Shown: positions 25,187-33,101 of the stretch, one piece after another | Position numbering within the stretch: the stretch's first letter is position 1 | Layout: each line of letters opens with the position of its first letter | Origin: Bacteroidetes bacterium UBA1935 | Lineage (GTDB): Bacteria > Bacteroidota > Bacteroidia > Chitinophagales > Chitinophagaceae | Reading direction: 5' to 3' | Length of the DNA stretch: 64,000 bases | NCBI GenBank assembly: GCA_002337045.1 | Contig: DDFF01000008.1 | Span: 592,699 to 656,698 of the forward strand | Position numbers and translations under genes: made by a program | Notes under the pieces: generated by a model | Told to the model about the DNA's origin: nothing | The model's database searches: none | The model's input: only the letters and a program-made list of their open reading frames with translations

Positions 25187-25786
25187 CTATTTATCCAAAA
25201 TGATATCTCTCTGCACTTTTATGCCTTCAGCTTTTGATAAGAATATCTGAAAACCAAGATTGATGGATATACGGTTGACCTGAGGTGTTCCGCCGATGTG
25301 ACGATACTCTCCACCAACTTCCAGTGCCACATTTTTATTCAGGAAAATATCTATGCCGGGGTTTACATACAGTATGCCGCCATTGGTAGTTACATTGGTT
25401 TTAGTACCATCTGCATTTTTAAAGCGACTATTTCTGCCACCAAAACCTGCGCCACCCTCTACGAAGAACATAACACGGCGTGGGATGTCCTGAAAATTGT
25501 CTTTGCCCACAAATATTCTGGCAAATGGCGTTGCACCGTAGTTCATCGTTGTATTAGCGTTTACAACGTCAACGCCTAGCTCTACAGCCATACCTATTAC
25601 AAGGTTTTCGTTCAGAAAGTACCCAAGCTTGGGTTGAAGGCTTGCATTGTATCCTGTATTGTTGTTCTGAATGTTTACAGAGCTTGTCATAATGTTTGCT
25701 CCGATCATATAATTTCGTTTAATAGTCTGCGCTGTTGCAGCATTGCTTAGGCAAAGTATTAAGATTGCGTAGATTGTATTTTTCAT
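25187..25786 (-). CDS. Outer-membrane beta-barrel protein
   Basis: 199 residues from ATG 25786. The frame is open back to 25846, but only this Met gives a normal signal peptide (MKNTIYAILILCLSNAATAQ). Alternating strands with aromatic girdles (YNASLQPKLGYFLNENLVIG, MFFVEGGAGFGGR, ALEVGGEYRHIGG, NRISINLGFQIFLSK) give an eight-stranded OmpA/OmpW-like barrel of about 20 kDa. No peptidoglycan-binding domain. In the stress cluster, probably an envelope stress or structural protein; substrate unknown. Confidence 0.78.
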   Translation of the reverse strand: MKNTIYAILILCLSNAATAQTIKRNYMIGANIMTSSVNIQNNNTGYNASLQPKLGYFLNENLVIGMAVELGVDVVNANTTMNYGATPFARIFVGKDNFQDIPRRVMFFVEGGAGFGGRNSRFKNADGTKTNVTTNGGILYVNPGIDIFLNKNVALEVGGEYRHIGGTPQVNRISINLGFQIFLSKAEGIKVQRDIILDK

Positions 25787-25923
25787 GATTGTTTTTTTGT
25801 CGGTCGGATATGGTGCCCTCCAACTGAAACTCTCATGTATTTTCATTGTATGAATTACTGTGAGAGATTTCAGAGGCGGACATACAGAATCAGCCAGACC
25901 ATTGAATGATTCTATAGCTAGTT

Positions 25924-26145
25924 TTAGTGTTTAGACTGAACATCTTGAATAAGAGAAATTACTTCTTCTCTTTTCATGTTTAGCTTTTTTTCAACACGGC
26001 TCAGCAATTCATTTTCTTTACCGCTTTCCAGCTTTACATCCTGTTCTGTAAGCGTTGGATGGTTCTTCATTAGTTGTTTTGAAGAATTTTCCCAGTTTCC
26101 CGTAATCTTGAACTCAGCCGTTCTTGGTTTTGTTTCTTCTTGCAT
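25924..26145 (-). CDS. CsbD-like general stress protein
   Basis: 73 residues, highly charged, with no signal peptide. The stretch ITGNWENSSKQLMKNHPTLT then EQDVKLESGKENELLSRVEK and KKLNMKREEVISLIQDV follows the CsbD family pattern (NW..K.KL, LTDDDL...G..DEL..RIQ...G.). CsbD-like proteins are induced by general or osmotic stress, with no known reaction. A perfect inverted repeat lies 16 nt upstream (26162-26179). Confidence 0.75.
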   Translation of the reverse strand: MQEETKPRTAEFKITGNWENSSKQLMKNHPTLTEQDVKLESGKENELLSRVEKKLNMKREEVISLIQDVQSKH

Positions 26146-26161
26146 TTTATTAATGTTTTAT

Positions 26162-26179
26162 TGTGAAAGAACTTTCACA
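26162..26179. promoter_or_regulatory. Perfect 8-bp inverted repeat before CsbD-like gene
   Basis: TGTGAAAGAACTTTCACA is a perfect palindrome (8-bp arms, AA centre) 16 nt upstream of the CsbD-like start codon. It resembles a spaced Crp-type site but with a different spacing. It could be an operator or an mRNA hairpin. Confidence 0.4.
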
Positions 26180-26583
26180 TTGTAAAGGTCTGTTTGTTTT
26201 GGTTATAAAATATTACACGCTACATTCAAATAGTTGCTTAAATCATACTTAACATAAGTATGCCAGTGATTTTACAGGTAATATGGATATTGCCGATGAT
26301 TTACAGATTAGCTTTTGGGGACGTGTTTACGACATTGCTGAAACGCAATACAGTAGGCATTTTGTTAATAGTGATTAATAAAAATCATTTTTAGTGTTTA
26401 TATGGAAAATAAGACGACCTTCACAATTGCTAATCGTATTTTATTGGAAATATAACCTCAATCAACCCTTAGTACAGGTTGCTATTTATACCCTTCTTGT
26501 TTCCGAAATCGTACTTTTTATTGCACTAGAAAATATTAATACTGGGGCCAGATAAAATATTTTCAACAACTGAATGATATACT
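26180..26583. other. Intergenic region between divergent stress and regulator genes
   Basis: About 400 nt between the divergently transcribed CsbD-like and HMA/AraC genes. Apart from the inverted repeat at its edge, nothing is clearly recognised. It should contain both promoters. Confidence 0.5.
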
Positions 26584-27144
26584 ATGAAGTTATACATCAA
26601 GTATATGGTCAGCTTACGGTGTAAAATGATCGTAAAACAAGAACTGATAAAACTCGGGATAAAATACGTAAGTATCGATCTGGGAATTATAGACGTTTGC
26701 GACGAGATAACACCTGATGATTACGCAGCATTAAAAACAGGATTATCTCACTATGGATTGGAATTATTAGATGATAAGAAAGCAATATTGATAGAGAAGG
26801 TAAAAAGTATAGTAGTTGAAATGATTCATTATTCAGATGAACTGCCTACGCTCAAATATTCAGAATATATCAGCCAGAAGCTTGGTTATAATTATACATA
26901 CCTGGCTAATATATTTTCGGAAGTAAAAGGCATTACTATACAGCAGTACATTATTATCAACAAGATTGAAAGAGCAAAAGAGATGATATTGTACAACGAT
27001 ATGAACCTGACTGAAATCGCTCGCCTTCTTAATTATAGCAGTGTAGCTCATCTTTCTAATCAGTTTAAAAAAATAACAGGGCTTACTCCCAGCTATTTCA
27101 AGAAGCTTCGCGATCAAAAAAGAACAGCTATTGAAGATCTGTGA
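26584..27144 (+). CDS. HMA-like/AraC fusion regulator lacking the first metal cysteine
   Basis: 186 residues. The first about 70 residues resemble a small ferredoxin-like HMA domain but read MVSLRCK where the paralogue at 62278 has MVCNRCK, so the CxxC metal site is reduced to one Cys. The C-terminal about 100 residues are an AraC DNA-binding domain: YISQKLGYNYTYLANIFSEV, KGITIQQYIIINKIERAKEM, LNYSSVAHLSNQFKKITGLT. No membrane segment. Divergent from the stress cluster and upstream of a cupin gene. Could respond to a signal other than copper (inference). Confidence 0.83.
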   Translation: MKLYIKYMVSLRCKMIVKQELIKLGIKYVSIDLGIIDVCDEITPDDYAALKTGLSHYGLELLDDKKAILIEKVKSIVVEMIHYSDELPTLKYSEYISQKLGYNYTYLANIFSEVKGITIQQYIIINKIERAKEMILYNDMNLTEIARLLNYSSVAHLSNQFKKITGLTPSYFKKLRDQKRTAIEDL

Positions 27145-27246
27145 TATTTACAAGCCGGGATTGATTTGTATGCCACAGTCACAGCGCAGTATGCTTAGCT
27201 TGAATGGCCACGATAACATTAACATTCATCAACAATATTTATAAAT

Positions 27247-27615
27247 ATGGATCAGCAGAATTTGAATAACGCAGAAAAGGAGATAGAAAAGGCTAAAGCT
27301 TTTATAGTGGTGGAAATTATTGAGTACGTGCCTAATTCGGTAGTTATTAAGACTATTATAAAAAAGGCGACAGGTAATGTCACAGCCGTTTCATTCGACT
27401 ATGGAGAGTCGCTCGGTAATAAAACTGTACAATTTGACACTTTTATTCAGGTAATTGAAGGGAAAGCGGAGATAATAATCGGCGATACCACGCAAATGCT
27501 CTTAACCGGAGAGTCAATCATCATTCCGGCACATTCTCCTCACGAAATTAAAGCTAATGAAAGGTTCAAGATGTTATCGACTGTAATAAAAAGTGGTTAC
27601 GAAGAACTGATTTGA
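27247..27615 (+). CDS. Cupin domain protein
   Basis: 122 residues. The cupin core is visible: FDTFIQVIEGKAEIIIGDTT and GESIIIPAHSPHEIKANERF (the second metal-ligand motif with His-x-His-like residues). The first cupin motif has no clear His pair, so metal binding may be weak. A small sensor or enzyme, likely a single-domain cupin; substrate unknown. It follows the HMA/AraC regulator by 102 nt and precedes the gene at 27642. Confidence 0.8.
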   Translation: MDQQNLNNAEKEIEKAKAFIVVEIIEYVPNSVVIKTIIKKATGNVTAVSFDYGESLGNKTVQFDTFIQVIEGKAEIIIGDTTQMLLTGESIIIPAHSPHEIKANERFKMLSTVIKSGYEELI

Positions 27616-27641
27616 TACAACAACCGTTTAAATGTCAACAA

Positions 27642-27938
27642 ATGGATACAATCAGTATGGTTCTTAATTCGCTTAAGAATAAGGGACAAGACAATGAGTT
27701 TTCGATAGCTAAGAGTGGGGCTATCTTGCTATGTGGTAAAAGGTATAAGAACAGTGAAATATCTATAATTCATATTTACAGGTTTGAAGAAGATACAGAT
27801 CCTGCAGAGCAGGCAATTATCTACCTGATAAGGACTAATGACGGTATAGTAGGCTATAGCCTGGATGCCTATGGTGTATATACTCATCACGGCAACGATG
27901 GTTTTGGCGCAGCTATCAAGAAAATGAATATGGCCTGA
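27642..27938 (+). CDS. Small conserved protein, often misnamed phosphoribosylpyrophosphate synthetase
   Basis: 98 residues from ATG 27642; an upstream TTG at 27612 would overlap the cupin gene by 4 nt. The sequence SMVLNSLKNKGQDNEFSIAK, HIYRFEEDTDPAEQAIIYLI and GYSLDAYGVYTHHGND matches a short Bacteroidota family whose database name (PRPP synthetase) has no support: no PRPP motif is present. Function unknown. Same strand as the cupin gene. Confidence 0.7.
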   Translation: MDTISMVLNSLKNKGQDNEFSIAKSGAILLCGKRYKNSEISIIHIYRFEEDTDPAEQAIIYLIRTNDGIVGYSLDAYGVYTHHGNDGFGAAIKKMNMA

Positions 27939-28127
27939 TTGCTATGGGATTAGTTGTTACGGTTTGCTCTTTAACAACATCTTTAAGCAGTGTGATTGCA
28001 AGAAAAAACCTTTTGTTGTTCGATTTTTGGGTATAATTTTTTTCCTGCAATTAAGAAAATTCCTGAAAGTATTTGCTCTTGAGATTCTTCGAATTTTTAA
28101 CCTTATTCTATTGTTGAGTGCATCCTC

Positions 28128-29822
28128 CTATACAATTGGTAAGGAAAAGGTAACAGTTGCCCCTTTTTCGGGATTGTTTGAGAAGGATATATTTCCACCT
28201 TGTGCTTCTATAAATTCTTTTGATATTGCTAATCCTAATCCTGTCCCCGTTTGTTGGGTGCCAGGCACTTTAAAATAACGATCAAATATTCTGCTGACAT
28301 ATTTTTCGTCAATGCCCGGTCCATCATCCTTCACTGTAAAGTGAATCATATTATTCACAAGTGTTAAATCAATTTTAACTGATCCGTTGGTGTTACTGTA
28401 TTTTATAGCGTTCCCTAATATGTTAATTAATACCCACGATGTTTTATCTGCATCAGCCAATATGTCTGGCAGGTTTTCGTTGGTATTTACTGATAGATGT
28501 ATCTGTTTCTGTTCGGCTTGTGTGTGTAGGGCTTTCAACGCAATGTCAATTATTTCTTCAGGACTCACTTTTTGCAGTTTTAGCTGAATATTACCAGTTT
28601 CTACCTGTGTCATATTCAGCAACTCTCCTGTTAGTTTCAGTAGTCGCTCTGCATCTTCATTGATGTTGTCTATCAATTCTTTCTGTTCTGTATTTAACGA
28701 GCCAGTACGTTTATCTTCAATCAACTTAGTACTCATTTTTATGGATGATATGGGTGTTTTCAGTTCGTGAGAGATGGTTGCCAGAAGGTTGGTTTTAGAG
28801 ATGTCTAGTTCTTTGAAGAGTGTGATGTTTTTAAGGATAAATACCTCACCAATGATTTTATCTTCTGTTTCAACAGTTTTATTGTCAATTGAGAAGTAGT
28901 TTTCTTTCCCGTCAACTACAATCTTCAACGGTTGTTGCTTTTTGTCTTTTTGCAGAATGAAGCGAAGCAAATCATTTCGCAATGCTATATCAGGTGCATA
29001 TTTGCCTCTTATTTCATTCGCTTTCAGGTTCAGTACTTGCTGTGCAGTATTATTGATAAACAAGATTTTCCCTTTACTATCCAGCCCTACAACGCCATCG
29101 TTCATCTGGTTGATGATGGTTTCTACTCGTTGTTTTTCAAACATCAGCTGATTTATATTACTGTTCTCATATTCATATAGCTTTTCTGCCATTTTGTTAA
29201 ATGCGGAAGCCATCTCTCCAAACTCATCTTTATTGTCAATGTATATTCTCTTATTGTAGTTTTTTTGTGCTATCTCTTTAATACCTTCCGTTAGTAAGCG
29301 TATCGGATTTGCAATGTACCCCGGGAAATTTACTACTAGTGTAAAACTGATTAAGATTAATATGGCAGTAAGTACAGATATCCATAGTTTGGCAGATCCG
29401 GCAGTTTGAAGAGCCTTTTCATTTTTGTATTCAAGCGCATGCTGGTTTAGCAAAGCGATAGTGTACAACTGCTTATTTACAGAGTCTATGATTGTAGTGT
29501 CGTCAAGTCTTTTCTTAATCAGCTCAAAATACAGGCGTAGCTTTTGTGTAGCTTCTCTTTCACCTTGTTCTGTAATGTTTTTTTCCTGCAGCAATAGGTT
29601 TTCTTCAAAAATATTGAGTGAGTTACTGTCAAGGGATTTAGTATTGACTGCATGCATCATCTGGTTGCAATACCGGATGGTCTTGTAGTTGGCCGTCAGT
29701 AAATTTTCTGTACGGTGCGATAATAGATTGATAAATACAAATGCCACTATGCTGATAGTGAGCAGCAACACGAAAAGTGCTCCGATACCTAAAGCTATTT
29801 TACCTTTGATGGTCTTTGGCAT
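28128..29822 (-). CDS. Membrane sensor histidine kinase of the kdp cluster
   Basis: 564 residues. TM1 (about 12-34), an extracytoplasmic helical region, TM2 (about 145-167), HAMP (RLLTEGIKEIAQKNYNKRIY), PAS (about 230-335), HisKA with ATISHELKTP (His about 352) and a HATPase with NAIKYSN, DDGPGIDEKYVSRIFDRYF and GTGLGLAISKEF. It begins 1 nt after the end of the KdpD-N gene, so they are co-translated. In E. coli both parts are in one KdpD protein; here they are separate. Likely partner of the NtrC-type regulator at 37376 (inference). Confidence 0.9.
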   Translation of the reverse strand: MPKTIKGKIALGIGALFVLLLTISIVAFVFINLLSHRTENLLTANYKTIRYCNQMMHAVNTKSLDSNSLNIFEENLLLQEKNITEQGEREATQKLRLYFELIKKRLDDTTIIDSVNKQLYTIALLNQHALEYKNEKALQTAGSAKLWISVLTAILILISFTLVVNFPGYIANPIRLLTEGIKEIAQKNYNKRIYIDNKDEFGEMASAFNKMAEKLYEYENSNINQLMFEKQRVETIINQMNDGVVGLDSKGKILFINNTAQQVLNLKANEIRGKYAPDIALRNDLLRFILQKDKKQQPLKIVVDGKENYFSIDNKTVETEDKIIGEVFILKNITLFKELDISKTNLLATISHELKTPISSIKMSTKLIEDKRTGSLNTEQKELIDNINEDAERLLKLTGELLNMTQVETGNIQLKLQKVSPEEIIDIALKALHTQAEQKQIHLSVNTNENLPDILADADKTSWVLINILGNAIKYSNTNGSVKIDLTLVNNMIHFTVKDDGPGIDEKYVSRIFDRYFKVPGTQQTGTGLGLAISKEFIEAQGGNISFSNNPEKGATVTFSLPIV

Positions 29823-29823
29823 A

Positions 29824-30957
29824 TTATGATAATATTATCAGGTCTATCTTTTTGCTAGACAGTGTATTTAACAATTCGTTGAAAGAGCTAGTGGCAAGTA
29901 TGATTTGTGTCAGGTTTAGATGCGGCTTGCCAATACAAACTGTTGTAATGCCTTTTTCTTCCACCGTACTCAATATTCCTTTTGAAACCCGATCTTGTTT
30001 AATTTTAAGCACGTTTGCGCCCAGCTCTGTTGCCAATTTGAAATTATTAATCAAATATCGTTGTTTATGCAATGCAATCTTGTTCGGATTCTCTTTTGGG
30101 GTTTCAACAAATAATACCCACCATTGCGCATTATAGTATCCGGCAAGCCTGGCTGTTTTTCGAATAATGGTTCTTGCTGTTTTTTCGTTTGTACCTATGC
30201 AAGCCATTAGTTTTTCGTGCTTGTAGGTCTGGTTTTTAGGTATTTGAGTTTCTACCTTACGTTCAATCTGTCCGGCAACCTCTTTTAATGCAAGCTCTCG
30301 AAGCTGTAATATACTTTCCGGTTTGAAGAAGTTTTCTAATGCTTGTTGTACTTTTTCAGGTGCATATATTTTACCCGCCTTCAGTCTGTCGATTAAATCA
30401 TCTGCTGTCAGGTCTATATTTACAATTTCATCTGCTATTTTTAGAACGCTATCTGGAACCCGCTCTGCTACCTCAATACCCGTAATGTCTTTTACAAGGT
30501 CATTCAGGCTTTCTAAGTGTTGAATATTGACAGCACTAATAACATTAATACCAGCTTCAAGTATTTCTATTACATCCTGCCAGCGCTTTTCGTGCTTACT
30601 ACCCGGTATGTTGGTATGGGCCAATTCATCTACAACTACAACTTCGGGACGCAGGTTGATGATTGCCTGCAAATCCATCTCTTCCAACTCTTTTCCTTTA
30701 TAGTATACTTGTTTGCGCGGAATAACAGGCAAACCATCTACCATTGCAAGAGTGTCTGCCCTGTTATGTGTTTCTATATAGCCAATCTTTATGTCAACAC
30801 CATTTTGCAGCAGTGAGTGAGCTTCCTGCAGCATCCGATAGCTTTTCCCAACACCTGCTGCCATACCAATATATAACTTGAACTTACCCTTTCTTGATTT
30901 TCGGATAAGGTCAAGAAAATGCTCAGCGTTGTTATCGTTTTCACTCATTTCTTTCAC
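29824..30957 (-). CDS. kdpD: KdpD N-terminal sensor domain protein (KdpD plus USP)
   Basis: 377 residues, cytoplasmic. KdpD domain (about 20-235) with Walker A GMAAGVGKSYRM (31-42), Walker B-like VVVDELAHTNIPGSKHEKRW and the usual NIQHLESLNDLV. A USP domain follows (about 250-377; EKLMACIGTNEKTARTIIRK). The membrane helices and kinase domain of full KdpD are absent and are supplied by the neighbouring histidine kinase gene 1 nt downstream. Senses K+ or c-di-AMP/ATP state in related systems. A terminator hairpin separates it from the porin gene upstream. Confidence 0.92.
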   Translation of the reverse strand: MKEMSENDNNAEHFLDLIRKSRKGKFKLYIGMAAGVGKSYRMLQEAHSLLQNGVDIKIGYIETHNRADTLAMVDGLPVIPRKQVYYKGKELEEMDLQAIINLRPEVVVVDELAHTNIPGSKHEKRWQDVIEILEAGINVISAVNIQHLESLNDLVKDITGIEVAERVPDSVLKIADEIVNIDLTADDLIDRLKAGKIYAPEKVQQALENFFKPESILQLRELALKEVAGQIERKVETQIPKNQTYKHEKLMACIGTNEKTARTIIRKTARLAGYYNAQWWVLFVETPKENPNKIALHKQRYLINNFKLATELGANVLKIKQDRVSKGILSTVEEKGITTVCIGKPHLNLTQIILATSSFNELLNTLSSKKIDLIILS

Positions 30958-30998
30958 TTTGTACTTGTGTTACATATTGCAATATTATTCCAAATACA

Positions 30999-31030
30999 AA
31001 CAACACGCTTCATACAATAAGCGTGTTGTT
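30999..31030 (-). terminator. Hairpin between porin and kdpD
   Basis: A perfect 12-bp stem, AACAACACGCTT (30999-31010) / AAGCGTGTTGTT (31019-31030). It lies between the end of the porin gene (31077) and the start of kdpD (30957). It could end the kdpFABC-porin transcript or partly attenuate kdpD. No long T-run follows. Confidence 0.6.
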
Positions 31031-31076
31031 ATAAGAGGTATGTTCCATTATATATGGTGCTCTGTAAGATTATGTA

Positions 31077-32513
31077 CTATAGCCTGAATAGCACTGCAAA
31101 AATTATCTTACTTTCTTTCTTTACAAGGTCCGGAGCCCAACCGGCAGGTATTGGTGTTGTTGTATATCCTGTAGGGGACGTAACACCACCACGGCCTGCG
31201 AAATATGGTACGTTAGCTTCGCGATGTACATATTCAAGACGAACAGTCAGGCTTTGATTAGGCATCCAGTCTATATTTGTAGACCAATCCCATCCTTTAT
31301 ATTGATCTCCGGGATTTGCACTGAAAGGGTGTGTGCCTTCTGTTTTTGTTGGGTCGTTAGGATTAGGTAGCGGGCTTGCATCGCCCGTAGGATATAGTAC
31401 CAGATAGCGGCCGGGGTTAGTCATTACACCGCCACCAATTGTCCATGCAAATTTATTTTTGTTGAACCATATGCGGTTGTAAACCATGCCACTCAAAAAG
31501 TATTGTGCAGGCCCTTTTGCAGAATCATTATTGTTAAAACCGTTTACACCACCACCTTTTTCAAAACCGAGGTCTCCCGTTAATGAGAATGCCATACGGC
31601 TGATACCTTTGTTTTTAGGATTGTTGTAATAACGTACCAGTAAGCTGTTGTCTGAATGGAAACGCTTTCTGTCCGGTATCATTGCAGCATCGCTACCATA
31701 ATAATCGTTAGTAAGCAATTTTACATTTTCATTAGGACACCATGTAATGTTGGCACCAAACCCGGGCATGCTGTTAAACTTGCCATAGCTCTGCCAGCCA
31801 TTTATTATCCATGGCTCTATCTTAAGTTTTTTAGATGGGAATATCTGTATCCTCATGCCATTAAAAAACCAAGGAGTATTATCTGATGTAAACGATGCCT
31901 GATACTCCCAGTTTTCTACCTGATAGTATGAGTTAAGCCCTACATAAGACATGAACAGGCCCGCATCTACATTTACCGGTACTTTACCTATGTTGAAATG
32001 ATAGCCGGCATAAGCCTCGCTCAGGTAGCGCAATGCATTATTCAGTTGATACTGTCCGCGATAAGGGCTGTAGTCATTTCTTGGTATTACTATAGCGCGG
32101 TTGCCGAATTGTGTCATTACACGGCCACGTGCATTTTTATAGTTAAAATCGCCGCCTATGCCAACATACATAATATTCAATTCGTTGTGACGAGCAAGCG
32201 CGGTGGAGCCAACTACAGTATTATCGATAGGGTTGTTGAAAGAGTAGTTGTAATTAGCATCCAGCATGAAAGAACCTGTGAAAAACTTGTTCTGCAAAAC
32301 AGATTCAGTACGCCTGTCGCTACCGTTCTGCCATGTCTGGTCTTGTCCTTCAAAAGGTACAATCTCTACTACAGTCTTTTTGTTTTCTGTTTCATCTTCC
32401 ATTTTGTCTTTGTAAGTTGCCCTCATAGTTTCTCCGGATTGTGCATATACACCGGTCAAAGAAATGGAGCTAATCAGGGCTAATGTTGCAATACGTGTAA
32501 ATTGTTGTTTCAT
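31077..32513 (-). CDS. Outer-membrane porin-like beta-barrel protein of the kdp operon
   Basis: 478 residues with a signal peptide ending GVYAQ (about 24). The sequence alternates beta-strands with aromatic ends (FTGSFMLDANYNYSFNNPID, YAGYHFNIGKVPVNVDAGLF, GWDWSTNIDWMPNQSLTVRL) and ends IIFAVLFRL, a typical C-terminal barrel strand. This matches the outer-membrane beta-barrel (porin-like) proteins that follow kdpC in Bacteroidota. It may help K+ or solute entry. Five nt downstream of kdpC. Confidence 0.85.
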   Translation of the reverse strand: MKQQFTRIATLALISSISLTGVYAQSGETMRATYKDKMEDETENKKTVVEIVPFEGQDQTWQNGSDRRTESVLQNKFFTGSFMLDANYNYSFNNPIDNTVVGSTALARHNELNIMYVGIGGDFNYKNARGRVMTQFGNRAIVIPRNDYSPYRGQYQLNNALRYLSEAYAGYHFNIGKVPVNVDAGLFMSYVGLNSYYQVENWEYQASFTSDNTPWFFNGMRIQIFPSKKLKIEPWIINGWQSYGKFNSMPGFGANITWCPNENVKLLTNDYYGSDAAMIPDRKRFHSDNSLLVRYYNNPKNKGISRMAFSLTGDLGFEKGGGVNGFNNNDSAKGPAQYFLSGMVYNRIWFNKNKFAWTIGGGVMTNPGRYLVLYPTGDASPLPNPNDPTKTEGTHPFSANPGDQYKGWDWSTNIDWMPNQSLTVRLEYVHREANVPYFAGRGGVTSPTGYTTTPIPAGWAPDLVKKESKIIFAVLFRL

Positions 32514-32518
32514 ATCTA

Positions 32519-33079
32519 CTAATTAAGATTGTCTAATTCAATATTCAGTTTCAATACATTTATTTTTTCAGGACCCAATAGTCCCAGTAGTGGTTTTTCT
32601 GTTTGTTGCTTGATCAGGTCTTTTACTTCTTCGATAGAGATGTTTCGGGATTTCGCTACACGACTGGCTTGTGCTAATGCAGCTTGGGGACTGATGTCAG
32701 GGTCTAAGCCGCTACCGCTTGATGTAACTAATTCTGAAGGGATATCTTGTTTAGCTATATCAGGATTGCGAGCTGAGAATGTATCTATACGCAGTTGTAC
32801 CAAGGCAAGATAGTCGGTGTTTGAAGGGCCTTTATTGCTACCTGCAGAACCTGCTGCATTGTAATCTACCACCGATGGTCTTGGCCAGAAGTATTTATCA
32901 TCGGTAAACTTTTGTGCTATGTTCACGTAGTATTTTTTACCTTGTACTACTTGTAAGATGCCTTCGCCTTTGCCGGGTGCAAGCTCTGCGATGCCAGTAA
33001 GTATTAGTGGATATAGCCCGGAGAAAAATATTATGCACAATGCAGTAAGTATTGTGGATGACAAAATTTCCTTTTTCAT
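32519..33079 (-). CDS. kdpC: K+-transporting ATPase subunit KdpC
   Basis: 186 residues from ATG 33079; the frame opens earlier (33121) but inside kdpB. One N-terminal membrane helix (ILTALCIIFFSGLYPLILTG) and the conserved KYFWPRPSVVDYNAAGSAGS and SGSGLDPDISPQAA motifs. KdpC stabilises ATP binding of KdpB in the KdpFABC pump. Located 22 nt downstream of kdpB and followed at 5 nt by the porin. Confidence 0.95.
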   Translation of the reverse strand: MKKEILSSTILTALCIIFFSGLYPLILTGIAELAPGKGEGILQVVQGKKYYVNIAQKFTDDKYFWPRPSVVDYNAAGSAGSNKGPSNTDYLALVQLRIDTFSARNPDIAKQDIPSELVTSSGSGLDPDISPQAALAQASRVAKSRNISIEEVKDLIKQQTEKPLLGLLGPEKINVLKLNIELDNLN

Positions 33080-33101
33080 TTTCCTTATTTTAAAACAAAC
33101 A

